The position numbers and the translations under genes are program-made. 14,488 nt of DNA from Candidatus Omnitrophota bacterium (GTDB lineage Bacteria > Omnitrophota > Gorgyraeia > Zapsychrales > Fredricksoniimonadaceae): positions 1 through 14,488 of the forward strand of contig JAHFGE010000025.1 of NCBI GenBank assembly GCA_023247575.1. Direction: 5' to 3'. Shown piece after piece: positions 7,512 to 14,488 of the stretch. Positions within the stretch are counted from its first letter, which is position 1; each line of letters opens with the position of its first letter. A model generated the notes under the pieces. That model made no database searches. It was given only the letters and a program-made list of their open reading frames with translations, and was not told the DNA's origin.

Positions 7512-7982
7512 ATGAAAGTTACAGATTTTTTATGTAGGAATGCGGTATCAACGGATTTAAAAGCGGCTAATAAAGCGGAAGTTATTGAGGAGATGGTTGA
7601 TCTGCTGGTAGACGCTGGGGCGATTGATAAAAAAAATAAAAACAAAATAATCGATATACTGATGGCACGGGAGGCTTTAGGTTCAACGGCCATTGGGCAA
7701 GGAATCGCCATTCCTCATGGCAAGTCCGAAAGCACCGATAAGCTAGTCGCTGCGTTGGCTATCAGTAAAAAGGGAATAAATTTTGATTCTCTTGATGGAG
7801 AGCCTGTCCATATTTTCTTTTTGCTCGTGGCTCCCATTGATTCCGCTGGTCCGCATTTAAAAGCTCTTGCCAGGATTTCTCGTCTATTAAAAGATAAGTT
7901 CTTCCGCGAAACTCTAAAAAACACCAAAACGCCTAAAGAAATATTGGATTTAATCTCGCGGGAGGATGTTCGAATTAGTTAA
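7512..7982 (+). CDS. PTS EIIA domain protein, fructose/Ntr family
   Basis: A single-domain EIIA, 156 residues, that accepts phosphate from HPr on a histidine. The active site is H69 in GIAIPHGKS, and the family block ALGSTAIGQG comes just before it. Size and lack of other domains fit PtsN-like regulatory EIIA or a stand-alone fructose-type EIIA; I cannot separate the two. GGAGG at 7503-7507 is a strong Shine-Dalgarno sequence 4 nt before the ATG. It starts a tight operon with yvcK, ptsH and ptsI, but no EIIB or EIIC permease is in the window. That favours a regulatory role, with the phosphorylation state signalling PEP or nitrogen status, over sugar uptake. Family assignment is firm; substrate and target are unknown. 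Confidence 0.93.
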   Translation: MKVTDFLCRNAVSTDLKAANKAEVIEEMVDLLVDAGAIDKKNKNKIIDILMAREALGSTAIGQGIAIPHGKSESTDKLVAALAISKKGINFDSLDGEPVHIFFLLVAPIDSAGPHLKALARISRLLKDKFFRETLKNTKTPKEILDLISREDVRIS

Positions 7983-7990
7983 TAATCAAT

Positions 7991-9238
7991 ATGGCCAACA
8001 ACTTTTCCAAGTGGCTGTATCCCGGTATTAAAGTTAAACGTTGGATGCTGATTTCATTATTTGGTATTTTAGTTGTCGGCATTGGAGCGGCTTTTTTTGT
8101 TTCTCCTTATTCTTTCGTCCGCACTTTCGCTACTATTATTATCCTCTGTGGGGTAGTGTTTATTATTTTGGGAATGGGCAAAATCATCGTGTCATTATTG
8201 ACATTATTTTTGCCAGAACGTGAACGGGATATTGTGGATATTTTATATCAGCGCCGGTATTTAGAACGGGGACCTAAAATAGTGGCTATTGGTGGCGGGC
8301 ATGGCCTGTCGAATCTGCTTTTGGGTCTTAAAGAATATACGGCTAATCTGACGGCCATCGTGACCGTAGCAGACTCTGGAGGATCTTCTGGCCGACTACG
8401 TGAAGAGTTTAATATTTTGGCTCCTGGCGATATACGCAACTGTCTGGTAGCTCTGGCTGATGCACCGGCATTGATGGGGGAGCTCTTTCAATACCGCTTT
8501 GCGCAGGACTCACAGCTCAAAGGTCATAATTTTGGTAATTTGTTTTTAACCGCTATGGTGCAGATTACCCAGGGAGATTTTAAAAAGGCTGTTGAAGAAT
8601 GCAGTAAAGTTTTAGCTATTCGTGGGAAAGTGATTCCCTCCACGGTACACAATGTCCATCTGGTGGCTGAATATGTTGATGGTTCTCGTACTCAAGGGGA
8701 AGCCAAAATTCCCAGAGTTAATCTGTCTATTAAACGCTTATATTTAACCGACCAAGACGCACAGCCAACCGCTGAGGCCTTAACGGCCATTGCTGGCGCC
8801 GATATCATTGTTTTGGGGCCGGGAAGTCTTTATACCAGCATCATTCCTAATTTGATTATCAAAAGAGTACCAGAGACTATTATCAAATCTCCGGCTTATA
8901 AAATTTATGTGTGTAATGTCATGACCCAGTCCGGAGAAACAGATGGTTTTACGGCCTATGATCACATTCGTGTTTTAGTGGAGCATTCCCATCCCCGCAT
9001 TGTAGATGCCTGTATGGTCAATGATGCTATGGTTCCGGAAAATGCACTAGCCCGTTATCGGCTGGAGAATTCATATCCAGTGGCTCCTGATATCGAGCAA
9101 ATAAAAGCAGCAGGTTATAAAGTCGTAGCCACGGACCTTTTAGGGGTTAAAGATTATGTGCGCCATGATTCCCAAAAATTAACTCAAGCGTTAATCAAAT
9201 TGATTGAACGTAAACGTAAGAGGGTTATTAAGAGGTAG
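7991..9238 (+). CDS. yvcK: YvcK/CofD-like protein with N-terminal membrane segments
   Basis: The C-terminal part (about 97-405) belongs to the YvcK (gluconeogenesis factor) branch of the CofD-like family. It carries IGGGHGLSNLLLGLK from residue 100, TVADSGGSSGRLR, and PGDIRNCLVALAD, the nucleotide-binding landmarks. In Firmicutes, YvcK binds UDP-sugars and is needed for cell-wall synthesis and growth on gluconeogenic carbon. Here about 90 residues precede it, with two hydrophobic stretches (about 19-38 and 44-73), so the protein is probably anchored in the inner membrane. The 415 residues exceed the roughly 320 of the Bacillus protein. The start follows the EIIA stop by 8 nt and has no good Shine-Dalgarno sequence; an in-frame stop at 7976-7978 rules out an earlier start, so translational coupling is likely. 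The exact biochemical role is inferred. Confidence 0.93.
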   Translation: MANNFSKWLYPGIKVKRWMLISLFGILVVGIGAAFFVSPYSFVRTFATIIILCGVVFIILGMGKIIVSLLTLFLPERERDIVDILYQRRYLERGPKIVAIGGGHGLSNLLLGLKEYTANLTAIVTVADSGGSSGRLREEFNILAPGDIRNCLVALADAPALMGELFQYRFAQDSQLKGHNFGNLFLTAMVQITQGDFKKAVEECSKVLAIRGKVIPSTVHNVHLVAEYVDGSRTQGEAKIPRVNLSIKRLYLTDQDAQPTAEALTAIAGADIIVLGPGSLYTSIIPNLIIKRVPETIIKSPAYKIYVCNVMTQSGETDGFTAYDHIRVLVEHSHPRIVDACMVNDAMVPENALARYRLENSYPVAPDIEQIKAAGYKVVATDLLGVKDYVRHDSQKLTQALIKLIERKRKRVIKR

Positions 9239-9243
9239 GGGGC

Positions 9244-9531
9244 GTGTTTAAAGTAGAAAAAGAGGTTACTGTTGCTAACAAACAAGGTCTCCATGCTAGG
9301 CCAGCGGCTTTGTTTGTGCAATTGGTGGATAAACTTAATGTTTCAGTAACTATTCAAAAGGAGCAGGAGCAGATTAATGGGAAATCTATTATGGCGCTTT
9401 TGACGCTGGGTGCTCAATACGGCACAGTATTAAAACTTATTGTCCAAGGCGAAGATCTCTCTCAGGTCCAAAAGGCCCTTCAGGCCTTTGAAGAATTTTT
9501 TGGTCAACAGGAAGAAGAGTTGAATTCATGA
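9244..9531 (+). CDS. ptsH: Phosphocarrier protein HPr
   Basis: HPr relays phosphate from enzyme I to EIIA. The product is 95 residues, near the usual 85-90, with the active histidine H17 in GLHARPA. The serine region reads NGKSIMALLTLGA with S48 at the place of Ser46 of Gram-positive HPr, where HPr kinase/phosphorylase acts. The context around it is well kept, so dual regulation is plausible, although no hprK gene is in this window. The start is GTG at 9244 with AGAGGT (9231-9236) 7 nt upstream, inside the end of yvcK. The C-terminal tail (FGQQEEELNS) is slightly longer than usual. It overlaps ptsI by 4 nt. Confidence 0.97.
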   Translation: MFKVEKEVTVANKQGLHARPAALFVQLVDKLNVSVTIQKEQEQINGKSIMALLTLGAQYGTVLKLIVQGEDLSQVQKALQAFEEFFGQQEEELNS

Positions 9532-11228
9532 ATGAGATCGTTTTAAAAGGTATTCCAGCATCTTCCGGTATTGCTTATGGCCCGGCTTTTATTTTGGATA
9601 AAGGGGAATTCATTGTCCCTGAGCGTGTGATCTTGGAGCATGAAGTGGACTCTGAAATTGCCCGTTTCGAACAAGCTGTTAATGATACCCGTCATGAAAT
9701 TTATTTCTTGAAAGAAAAAATTAAGCAGGACTTGGGGGAAAAGCAGGCACAAATTTTTGACGCATACCTTTTAGTCTTGGATGATCCGGCGCTTTTTGAA
9801 CAAGTGGATCAAGGCATTCGCCAAAATAAGAATGCTGCGGAGTATATTTTTTTAAAGGTTATTAAACAACACGCTCAGTCTTTTTCAAAGATTAAAGATG
9901 AGTACTTAAGAGAAAGAGCTGGGGATCTCAATGATATCGCCCAACGAGTGTTGAAACATCTTATGGATGAAAGCAAGCTTCATGATTTGGATAATCTCCA
10001 GGATGATTTGGTGATCGTAGCCCATAACCTTTCCCCATCGGATGCTGTAAGCCTTTATAATAAAAAAATTATAGCCTTTGTTACGGATATCGGTGGGCCA
10101 ACATCTCACACGGCTATTATTGCCAAATCATTGGGGGTACCGGCCGTTGTAGGTTTAAAAGATTCTACTTTAAGAATTACTAATGATGATTATTTAATCA
10201 TTGATGGCCAAAAAGGACTGGTGATTATTCACCCTACCCAGCACACCAAAGAGTTCTATAGTAAAGAGCACAGTCAAATTCGCGCTTCTTTAAGGCGTTT
10301 GGAGGAGTTAAAAGGCTTGCCGGCACAGACCATAGACGGCAAAAAAATAGCTTTATTAATGAATATTGGGCTGGCCAATGAAGTACCTTCCGTTAAAAAA
10401 TTTGGAGCCGAAGGAGTAGGGCTTTATCGCACAGAATTTTTATACATGAATCGGCTAGACTTACCGACGGAAGAAGAGCAGTACCAAGCTTATAGACAAG
10501 CGGTAGAAGTGGTTAGTCCTTATCCTGTTACTATCCGCACTTTAGACCTCGGTGGGGACAAATTTATATCGAGTGTGCAGATACCCAAAGAAATGTCGCC
10601 GTTTATTTTTAAAACTCAATTAAGGGCTATTTTACGTGCTTCGGCGCATGGTCGGGTGCAGCTCATGTATCCAATGATTTCAGGTATTGGGGAACTGCGT
10701 CGGGCCAATGCAATTTTAAATGAAGTTAAAAACAATTTACACCAAGAGAAAATCCCTTTTGATTCCAAGATTAAGGTGGGGGTTATGATGGAAGTCCCTT
10801 CGGCAGTGATGACGGCGGAAGTATTAGCTAAAGAGTCAGATTTTTTTAGTATCGGCACCAATGATTTGATTCAATATACTTTAGCCGTGGAGCGTGTCAA
10901 CGAAAAAACTGCTCATTTATATGATCCTGCTCATCCGGCCATATTGCGGATGATTCAAAAAACCGTCGATGCCGCCCATAGCGAAGGCATTCAGGTAGGG
11001 GTTTGCGGGGAAATGGCTTCTGATCCGACTATGGCTTTATTGCTCATCGGCTTGAGAGTCGACGAACTAAGTATGTCGTCTTCCAGCATTTTGGCGATTA
11101 AAAAAATGGTTCGTTCTTTGCGTTTCAGTGATATCCAAAGCATTTGTCAGGAGGCCATGCAACTGACGACTGGTCAGGAAATCCAGGAATTTGTATTGTT
11201 ACAGATGCAGAAGTTAGGGGTCCAATGA
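9528..11228 (+). CDS. ptsI: PTS enzyme I (PEP-protein phosphotransferase)
   Basis: Enzyme I takes phosphate from phosphoenolpyruvate and passes it to HPr, the first step of the PTS. The product is 566 residues, the length of canonical enzyme I, with no GAF domain of the PtsP type. The phospho-histidine is H194 in GGPTSHTAII. The PEP-binding barrel contains GLYRTEFLYM, the IRTLDLGGDK block, DFFSIGTNDLIQYTLAVER and the catalytic cysteine C493 in VGVCGEMA. The start ATG overlaps the ptsH stop (ATGA, 9528-9531), and the 3' end overlaps the next gene in the same way, so the operon is translationally coupled. It is intact, with no missing catalytic residue. Confidence 0.98.
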   Translation: MNEIVLKGIPASSGIAYGPAFILDKGEFIVPERVILEHEVDSEIARFEQAVNDTRHEIYFLKEKIKQDLGEKQAQIFDAYLLVLDDPALFEQVDQGIRQNKNAAEYIFLKVIKQHAQSFSKIKDEYLRERAGDLNDIAQRVLKHLMDESKLHDLDNLQDDLVIVAHNLSPSDAVSLYNKKIIAFVTDIGGPTSHTAIIAKSLGVPAVVGLKDSTLRITNDDYLIIDGQKGLVIIHPTQHTKEFYSKEHSQIRASLRRLEELKGLPAQTIDGKKIALLMNIGLANEVPSVKKFGAEGVGLYRTEFLYMNRLDLPTEEEQYQAYRQAVEVVSPYPVTIRTLDLGGDKFISSVQIPKEMSPFIFKTQLRAILRASAHGRVQLMYPMISGIGELRRANAILNEVKNNLHQEKIPFDSKIKVGVMMEVPSAVMTAEVLAKESDFFSIGTNDLIQYTLAVERVNEKTAHLYDPAHPAILRMIQKTVDAAHSEGIQVGVCGEMASDPTMALLLIGLRVDELSMSSSSILAIKKMVRSLRFSDIQSICQEAMQLTTGQEIQEFVLLQMQKLGVQ

Positions 11229-11977
11229 AAGCCATGATTTTAGCTGCTGGTTATGGCACACGTTTAGCTGATGTCATTAAAGACACGCCTAAACCACTCA
11301 TTCTTATCAATGGTAAGCCGCTGATTGAGTATATTATCTTAAATCTTCAAAGTATTCCCTCTTTAACTGAAATGGTGGTTATTACCAATAACAGATTTTT
11401 TGCACTATTTCAAGAATGGGCTCAAACACCTGCCTGCTGGCAGGCAGGACATAGGGACCTGAAAATCCGTGTCGTTAATGATGGTACTCATACTCCCGAG
11501 GAGCGCTTAGGATCGGTAGGAGATATTCATTTTGTTTGGAAGTCAGAACAACAGCTACATGACTGGCTCATTATCGGGGGCGATAACCTTTTTGACCAAA
11601 ATTTGGCGGATTTTATGCGTTTTGCCTTAAAGCATGCTCCTGCCGTTACCATCGGTGCTTATGACATTCATGACAGGAAAGCTGCTGTTAAATTTGGTGT
11701 GATTGCCTTGGATGCCAACGGCAAAGTTATCTCTTTCGAAGAAAAGCCGGCCAAACCCAAATCCAGCCTTATTACGATGTGTTTATATTATTTTCCTAAG
11801 AGCACTTTGGGTTATTTGTCTGAATATTTAGGTCAATCTCAAGCGCTGGATGCGGCGGGAAGTTATATCCAATGGCTTTCCCAGAAGAAAAATGTTTATG
11901 GTTTTCAATTTAACGGAAAATGGTATGATATCGGAAGCATTGAAGCTCTTAATGAGGCGCAGGAATACTTTAAATGA
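11225..11977 (+). CDS. Sugar-phosphate nucleotidyltransferase (RmlA-like family)
   Basis: The product is a 250-residue NTP-transferase that should join a nucleoside triphosphate to a sugar-1-phosphate. The N-terminal signature MILAAGYGTRLADVIKDTPKP is the nucleotide-binding loop, GGDNLF (G118 to F123) holds the metal-binding aspartate D120, and FEEKPAKPKS and WYDIGSIEALNEA close the fold. The best comparison is the glucose-1-phosphate thymidylyl/uridylyltransferase group; the substrate cannot be read. The ATG at 11225 overlaps the ptsI stop (ATGA) and has AGGGG at 11216-11220. An earlier in-frame ATG at 11144 lies inside ptsI and adds a non-family extension. Residues 69-75 (PACWQAG) are encoded by a perfect inverted repeat and look like an insertion. 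Link to the PTS genes is by operon only. Confidence 0.9.
   Translation: MKAMILAAGYGTRLADVIKDTPKPLILINGKPLIEYIILNLQSIPSLTEMVVITNNRFFALFQEWAQTPACWQAGHRDLKIRVVNDGTHTPEERLGSVGDIHFVWKSEQQLHDWLIIGGDNLFDQNLADFMRFALKHAPAVTIGAYDIHDRKAAVKFGVIALDANGKVISFEEKPAKPKSSLITMCLYYFPKSTLGYLSEYLGQSQALDAAGSYIQWLSQKKNVYGFQFNGKWYDIGSIEALNEAQEYFK
11429..11448. repeat. Palindromic repeat inserted in frame in the nucleotidyltransferase gene
   Basis: CCTGCCTGC (11429-11437) and GCAGGCAGG (11440-11448) are perfect 9-nt reverse complements around TG. In the gene's frame it reads PACWQAG (residues 69-75) and keeps the frame open. It sits between the helix ending FALFQEWAQT and the strand KIRVVNDGT, where homologues normally have a short loop. 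Peptides like this, rich in PA and QAG, recur in many candidate-phylum proteins in my memory, which suggests a dispersed element. Confidence 0.7.
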
Positions 11978-12018
11978 GCACATGACTTACGGAACGCAGT
12001 GACGTAAGTCATAAGTGC
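11978..12018. repeat. Long hairpin directly after the nucleotidyltransferase stop
   Basis: ATGACTTACG (11982-11991) pairs perfectly with CGTAAGTCAT (12003-12012) around an 11-nt loop, GAACGCAGTGA. GCAC (11978-11981) and GTGC (12015-12018) extend the stem across an AA bulge to about 14 bp. It begins at the base right after the TGA stop. The bases after it (GAATTTATCCC) are not a T-run, so a REP-like element or an mRNA 3'-end stabiliser fits better than a factor-independent terminator. Confidence 0.65.
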
Positions 12019-12052
12019 GAATTTATCCCGAACTGAGAAATTATTTCCTAAG

Positions 12053-12131
12053 CGAGGGATTTAGTTAATAATGGAGATCCCTCGGCAAAAGCCTCGGGAT
12101 CGATTCGTCCCGATTACATCGGGACTCATCG
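12053..12131 (+). promoter_or_regulatory. Structured metK leader with competing hairpins
   Basis: Three pairings can be drawn. A: CGAGGGAT (12053-12060) with ATCCCTCG (12077-12084), 8 bp perfect. B: GATCCC+GGC (12076-12081, 12084-12086) with GCC+GGGATC (12091-12093, 12096-12101) around AAAA. C: GTCCCGAT (12107-12114) with ATCGGGAC (12118-12125) around TAC, extended by CGAT/ATCG. A and B use the same bases and exclude each other. C ends 1 nt before the AAAGGCGGT ribosome-binding region of metK. I do not see the SAM-I or SAH riboswitch consensus. A weak -10-like AATAAT lies at 12067-12072. Function is unproven; this may equally be clustered mobile palindromes. Confidence 0.5.
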
Positions 12132-12145
12132 AAAGGCGGTAGTTT

Positions 12146-13351
12146 GTGAAAGGACGTTATCTATTTACTTCAGAATCGGTAGGCGCTGGTCATCCCGATA
12201 AGGTCTGTGATCAGATTTCGGATGCGGTATTGGATGCGGTCCTGAAAGATGATCCTAAAGGTCGTGTAGCCTGCGAGACCTATTGCTCCATGGGACTGGT
12301 GATTGTAGGGGGGGAAATTACCACAACCACCTATGTTGACGTACAGAAATTGGTGCGCCAGGTACTTCTGGATATTGGTTACAATCATCCCAAATATGGT
12401 TTTGATGCCAATACCTGTTCTATCCTTAATGCCATTAACAAGCAGTCCCCTGACATTGCCCAGGGTGTCGATAGCGGGGGCGCGGGTGATCAGGGTATCA
12501 TGTTCGGTTATGCCTGTGATGAAACACTGGAATTGATGCCATTGGCCATTACCTTGGCGCATCGTCTGGTTCAACGTATTGAAGAGGTACGTAAAAAAGG
12601 CATTTTGAATTATTTGGGGCCTGATTGCAAATCCCAGGTGACCATTGAATATGAAGATGATAAACCTTTGCGGGTGGATACGGTTGTTTTAGCCTGCCAG
12701 CATACTGATGAAATTTTGGATAAAACAGGCAAACGCATTACGGAAAAAGCCCGTAAGGAGATCATTGAAACCATTGCCTATCCCATTGTAGAAAAGATGA
12801 TCGATAAGAAAACTAAATTTCTGGTTAATGAAACCGGTAAATTTTTGGTGGGCGGACCACAGTCTGACACAGGGGTGACTGGCCGCAAGATTATTGTCGA
12901 TACTTATGGAGGTGTAGTCCCTCACGGCGGTGGTGCTTTCTCAGGCAAGGATCCCAGCAAAGTGGATCGTTCCGCGGCTTACATGGCCCGTTACATTACC
13001 AAAAATATTGTGGCCGCCGGTCTGGCCAAGAAATGTTTATTGCAAATTAGCTATGCCATTGGCTATCCTCAACCAGTTAGCCTTATGGTGGATACTTTTG
13101 GCACAGGCGAAATGTCCGAACAGCAATTGGTGGGATTAGTGCGCCGGCATTTTGATTTATCGCCGCGCGGTATTATTCAGACTCTGGATTTACTCAAACC
13201 CGTGTATCAGAAAACCGCCTCGTATGGCCATTTTGGTCGCCCGGAATTTACCTGGGAAAAACTCGACAAGGCCGAGGTCTTAAGGAAGGATGCAAAGAAA
13301 AATGGCCACAGCAACACTCAAAGCCTCGCAAAAAATTATGCCCAAGTCTGA
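12146..13351 (+). CDS. metK: S-adenosylmethionine synthase
   Basis: MetK makes S-adenosylmethionine from methionine and ATP, releasing phosphate and pyrophosphate. The product is 401 residues, slightly above the 384 of E. coli. Key motifs are TSESVGAGHPDKVCDQISDAVLD (from residue 8, with H16), GAGDQGIMFGYA at 112-123 and the P-loop-like HGGGAFSGKD at 260-269. The start is GTG at 12146, with GGCGG (12135-12139) as a moderate Shine-Dalgarno sequence 6 nt upstream; it gives the expected KGRYLFTSES beginning. A 168-nt leader with hairpins separates it from the gene before. Its 3' end overlaps the likely ahcY start by 50 nt, so both are surely one transcript. The C-terminal tail after FTWEKLD is longer than usual and includes the overlap. 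Confidence 0.98.
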   Translation: MKGRYLFTSESVGAGHPDKVCDQISDAVLDAVLKDDPKGRVACETYCSMGLVIVGGEITTTTYVDVQKLVRQVLLDIGYNHPKYGFDANTCSILNAINKQSPDIAQGVDSGGAGDQGIMFGYACDETLELMPLAITLAHRLVQRIEEVRKKGILNYLGPDCKSQVTIEYEDDKPLRVDTVVLACQHTDEILDKTGKRITEKARKEIIETIAYPIVEKMIDKKTKFLVNETGKFLVGGPQSDTGVTGRKIIVDTYGGVVPHGGGAFSGKDPSKVDRSAAYMARYITKNIVAAGLAKKCLLQISYAIGYPQPVSLMVDTFGTGEMSEQQLVGLVRRHFDLSPRGIIQTLDLLKPVYQKTASYGHFGRPEFTWEKLDKAEVLRKDAKKNGHSNTQSLAKNYAQV

Positions 13352-14488
13352 TTACAAGGTTAAGGATCTGTCTCTGGCTGAGTGGGGCCATAAAGAGATT
13401 CAGATTGCCCAAACCGAGATGCCGGGCTTGATGGCCCTGCGCAAAGAATTTGGTGGCCAGAAACCTTTAAAAGGCGCGCGCATCGCCGGTTGCATTCACA
13501 TGACCATTGAGACCGCCGTCCTCATTGAGACGCTCATCCATTTGGGGGCCCAGGTACGCTGGTCTTCGTGCAATATTTTCTCCACCCAGGACCATGCGGC
13601 TGCCGCGATTGCCATTGCTGGTATTGCGGTCTTTGCCTGGAAAGGCGAGACCTTGAAGGAATATGATTGGTGTATCGAGCAAACTCTTGTATGGCCGGAT
13701 GGGGCAGGTCCCAACATGCTTTTAGACGATGGAGGAGATTTAACCTCCATGGTGCATAATAAATATCCTCAGTTACTCAAAAATATCCGCGGTCTTTCTG
13801 AAGAAACCACCACCGGGGTGCATCGTCTTTATGAAATGATGCAAAACGGCAAACTGAAAGTTCCGGCCATGAATGTCAATGATGCGGTGACCAAGTCTAA
13901 GTTTGACAATCTCTATGGATGTCGCGAGTCATTGATTGATGGCATCAAACGGGCCACGGACTGCATGATTGCTGGTAAAGTTTGCGTGGTCGCCGGTTAT
14001 GGGGATGTCGGCAAGGGTTGCGTACAGTCATTTAAAGGGTTAGGCGGCCGTGTGGTTGTGACTGAAATTGATCCCATCTGTGCTTTGCAGGCGGCCATGG
14101 AAGGTTATCAAGTTACCCCGATGGATGAAGCCGCCAAAATGGGTGATATTTTTGTCACCGCCACCGGTTGCATTGACGTCATCACGGGAAAACATCTGGA
14201 TATGATGAAAAGCGGGGCCATTGTTTGCAATATCGGCCATTTTGATGCTGAAATTAATATTGCCTATTTGAATAATCGTAAAGACATTAAAAAAGCCCAG
14301 ATTAAACCTCAGGTGGATGAATACACCTATCCTGATGGCAAGAAAATTATCATTTTGGCTGAAGGACGTCTGGTGAATTTAGGTTGTGCCATGGGGCATC
14401 CTTCCTTTGTCATGAGCAATTCCTTTACCAACCAGGTCCTGGCTCAAATGGAACTCTGGCAAAACAGCCAAAGTTATGAAAACAAGGT
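13302..14488 (+). CDS. ahcY: Adenosylhomocysteinase, 3' truncated by window edge
   Basis: AhcY splits S-adenosylhomocysteine, the by-product of methylation, into adenosine and homocysteine with tightly bound NAD. The frame runs from 13302 to the window end, about 395 residues, so roughly 40-50 C-terminal residues are missing. Visible blocks are CIHMTIETAVLIETL, GGDLTSMVH, SEETTTGVHRLYEM, NVNDAVTKSKFDNLYGCRES, the NAD loop GYGDVGKG at 232-239, NIGHFDAEI (H313) and GHPSFVMSNSFTNQV. It resembles the short form without the extra insert of some bacterial enzymes. I chose ATG 13302 because AAGGAAGGA (13282-13290) precedes it; this overlaps metK by 50 nt. ATG 13338 is in the same frame and would cut the overlap to 14 nt, but has no ribosome binding site. 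It completes the methyl cycle with metK. Confidence 0.96.
   Translation, partial: MATATLKASQKIMPKSDYKVKDLSLAEWGHKEIQIAQTEMPGLMALRKEFGGQKPLKGARIAGCIHMTIETAVLIETLIHLGAQVRWSSCNIFSTQDHAAAAIAIAGIAVFAWKGETLKEYDWCIEQTLVWPDGAGPNMLLDDGGDLTSMVHNKYPQLLKNIRGLSEETTTGVHRLYEMMQNGKLKVPAMNVNDAVTKSKFDNLYGCRESLIDGIKRATDCMIAGKVCVVAGYGDVGKGCVQSFKGLGGRVVVTEIDPICALQAAMEGYQVTPMDEAAKMGDIFVTATGCIDVITGKHLDMMKSGAIVCNIGHFDAEINIAYLNNRKDIKKAQIKPQVDEYTYPDGKKIIILAEGRLVNLGCAMGHPSFVMSNSFTNQVLAQMELWQNSQSYENK

Noticed and set aside
11144..11224. Upstream ATG extension of the nucleotidyltransferase
   Set aside because: The 27 extra residues lie inside ptsI and look unlike the family. The ATG at 11225 gives the classic MKAMILAAGYGTR start.
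11978..12018. Factor-independent terminator after the PTS operon
   Set aside because: The hairpin is strong but is followed by GAATTTATCCC, not a run of T.
12019..12145. SAM-I, SAM/SAH or SAH riboswitch upstream of metK
   Set aside because: I looked for the AGAGAGG...GGAGGGA core of SAM-I and the GCGCTGC core of the SAH type and found neither. Only the generic hairpins are reported.
1..14488. CRISPR array, defence island, prophage or insertion sequence
   Set aside because: No regularly spaced direct repeats, transposase, integrase, nuclease or phage gene appears on either strand. All large minus-strand frames lie over well-identified plus-strand genes.

Overview
The window is a gene-dense, all plus-strand block of bacterial housekeeping genes of moderate GC. 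It is probably from an uncultured Gram-negative-type lineage. The gene order, the very short EF-Ts, the YvcK protein with membrane segments and the palindromic repeats in and between genes recall candidate-phylum genomes such as Omnitrophota. That placement is an impression from memory, not something the sequence proves.

Layout. At the left edge is the 3' part of guaA (GMP synthase, 1-882), then dnaE (DNA polymerase III alpha, 951-4379) with an apparently intact PHP metal site. A good sigma70-type promoter (4413-4441) and a leader hairpin precede the translation block rpsB, tsf, pyrH, frr (4539-7157). A 29-nt perfect palindrome sits between pyrH and frr. Next come three tRNA genes, Lys(TTT), Leu(TAG) and Gly(GCC) (7199-7473). 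A PTS-linked operon follows: a EIIA of the fructose/Ntr family, a YvcK/CofD-like protein with two membrane segments, HPr, enzyme I and a sugar-phosphate nucleotidyltransferase (7512-11977). Its genes are separated by 5-8 nt or overlap by 4 nt. The window ends with metK and the truncated ahcY (12146-14488), preceded by a 168-nt leader full of hairpins.

How the genes work together. guaA and pyrH feed nucleotide pools, dnaE replicates, and rpsB, tsf, frr and the tRNAs serve translation. The PTS genes form a phosphorelay (PEP to EI to HPr to EIIA) with no permease in the window, so a regulatory role is likely. YvcK and a serine-phosphorylatable HPr point the same way. metK makes S-adenosylmethionine and ahcY clears the S-adenosylhomocysteine by-product.

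I found no defence system, CRISPR array, prophage or transposase. What is unusual is small-scale: several unrelated perfect or near-perfect palindromes (one within the nucleotidyltransferase coding sequence, readable in frame), a metK leader with competing hairpins, a minimal EF-Ts, and an intact proofreading-type PHP site in DnaE.
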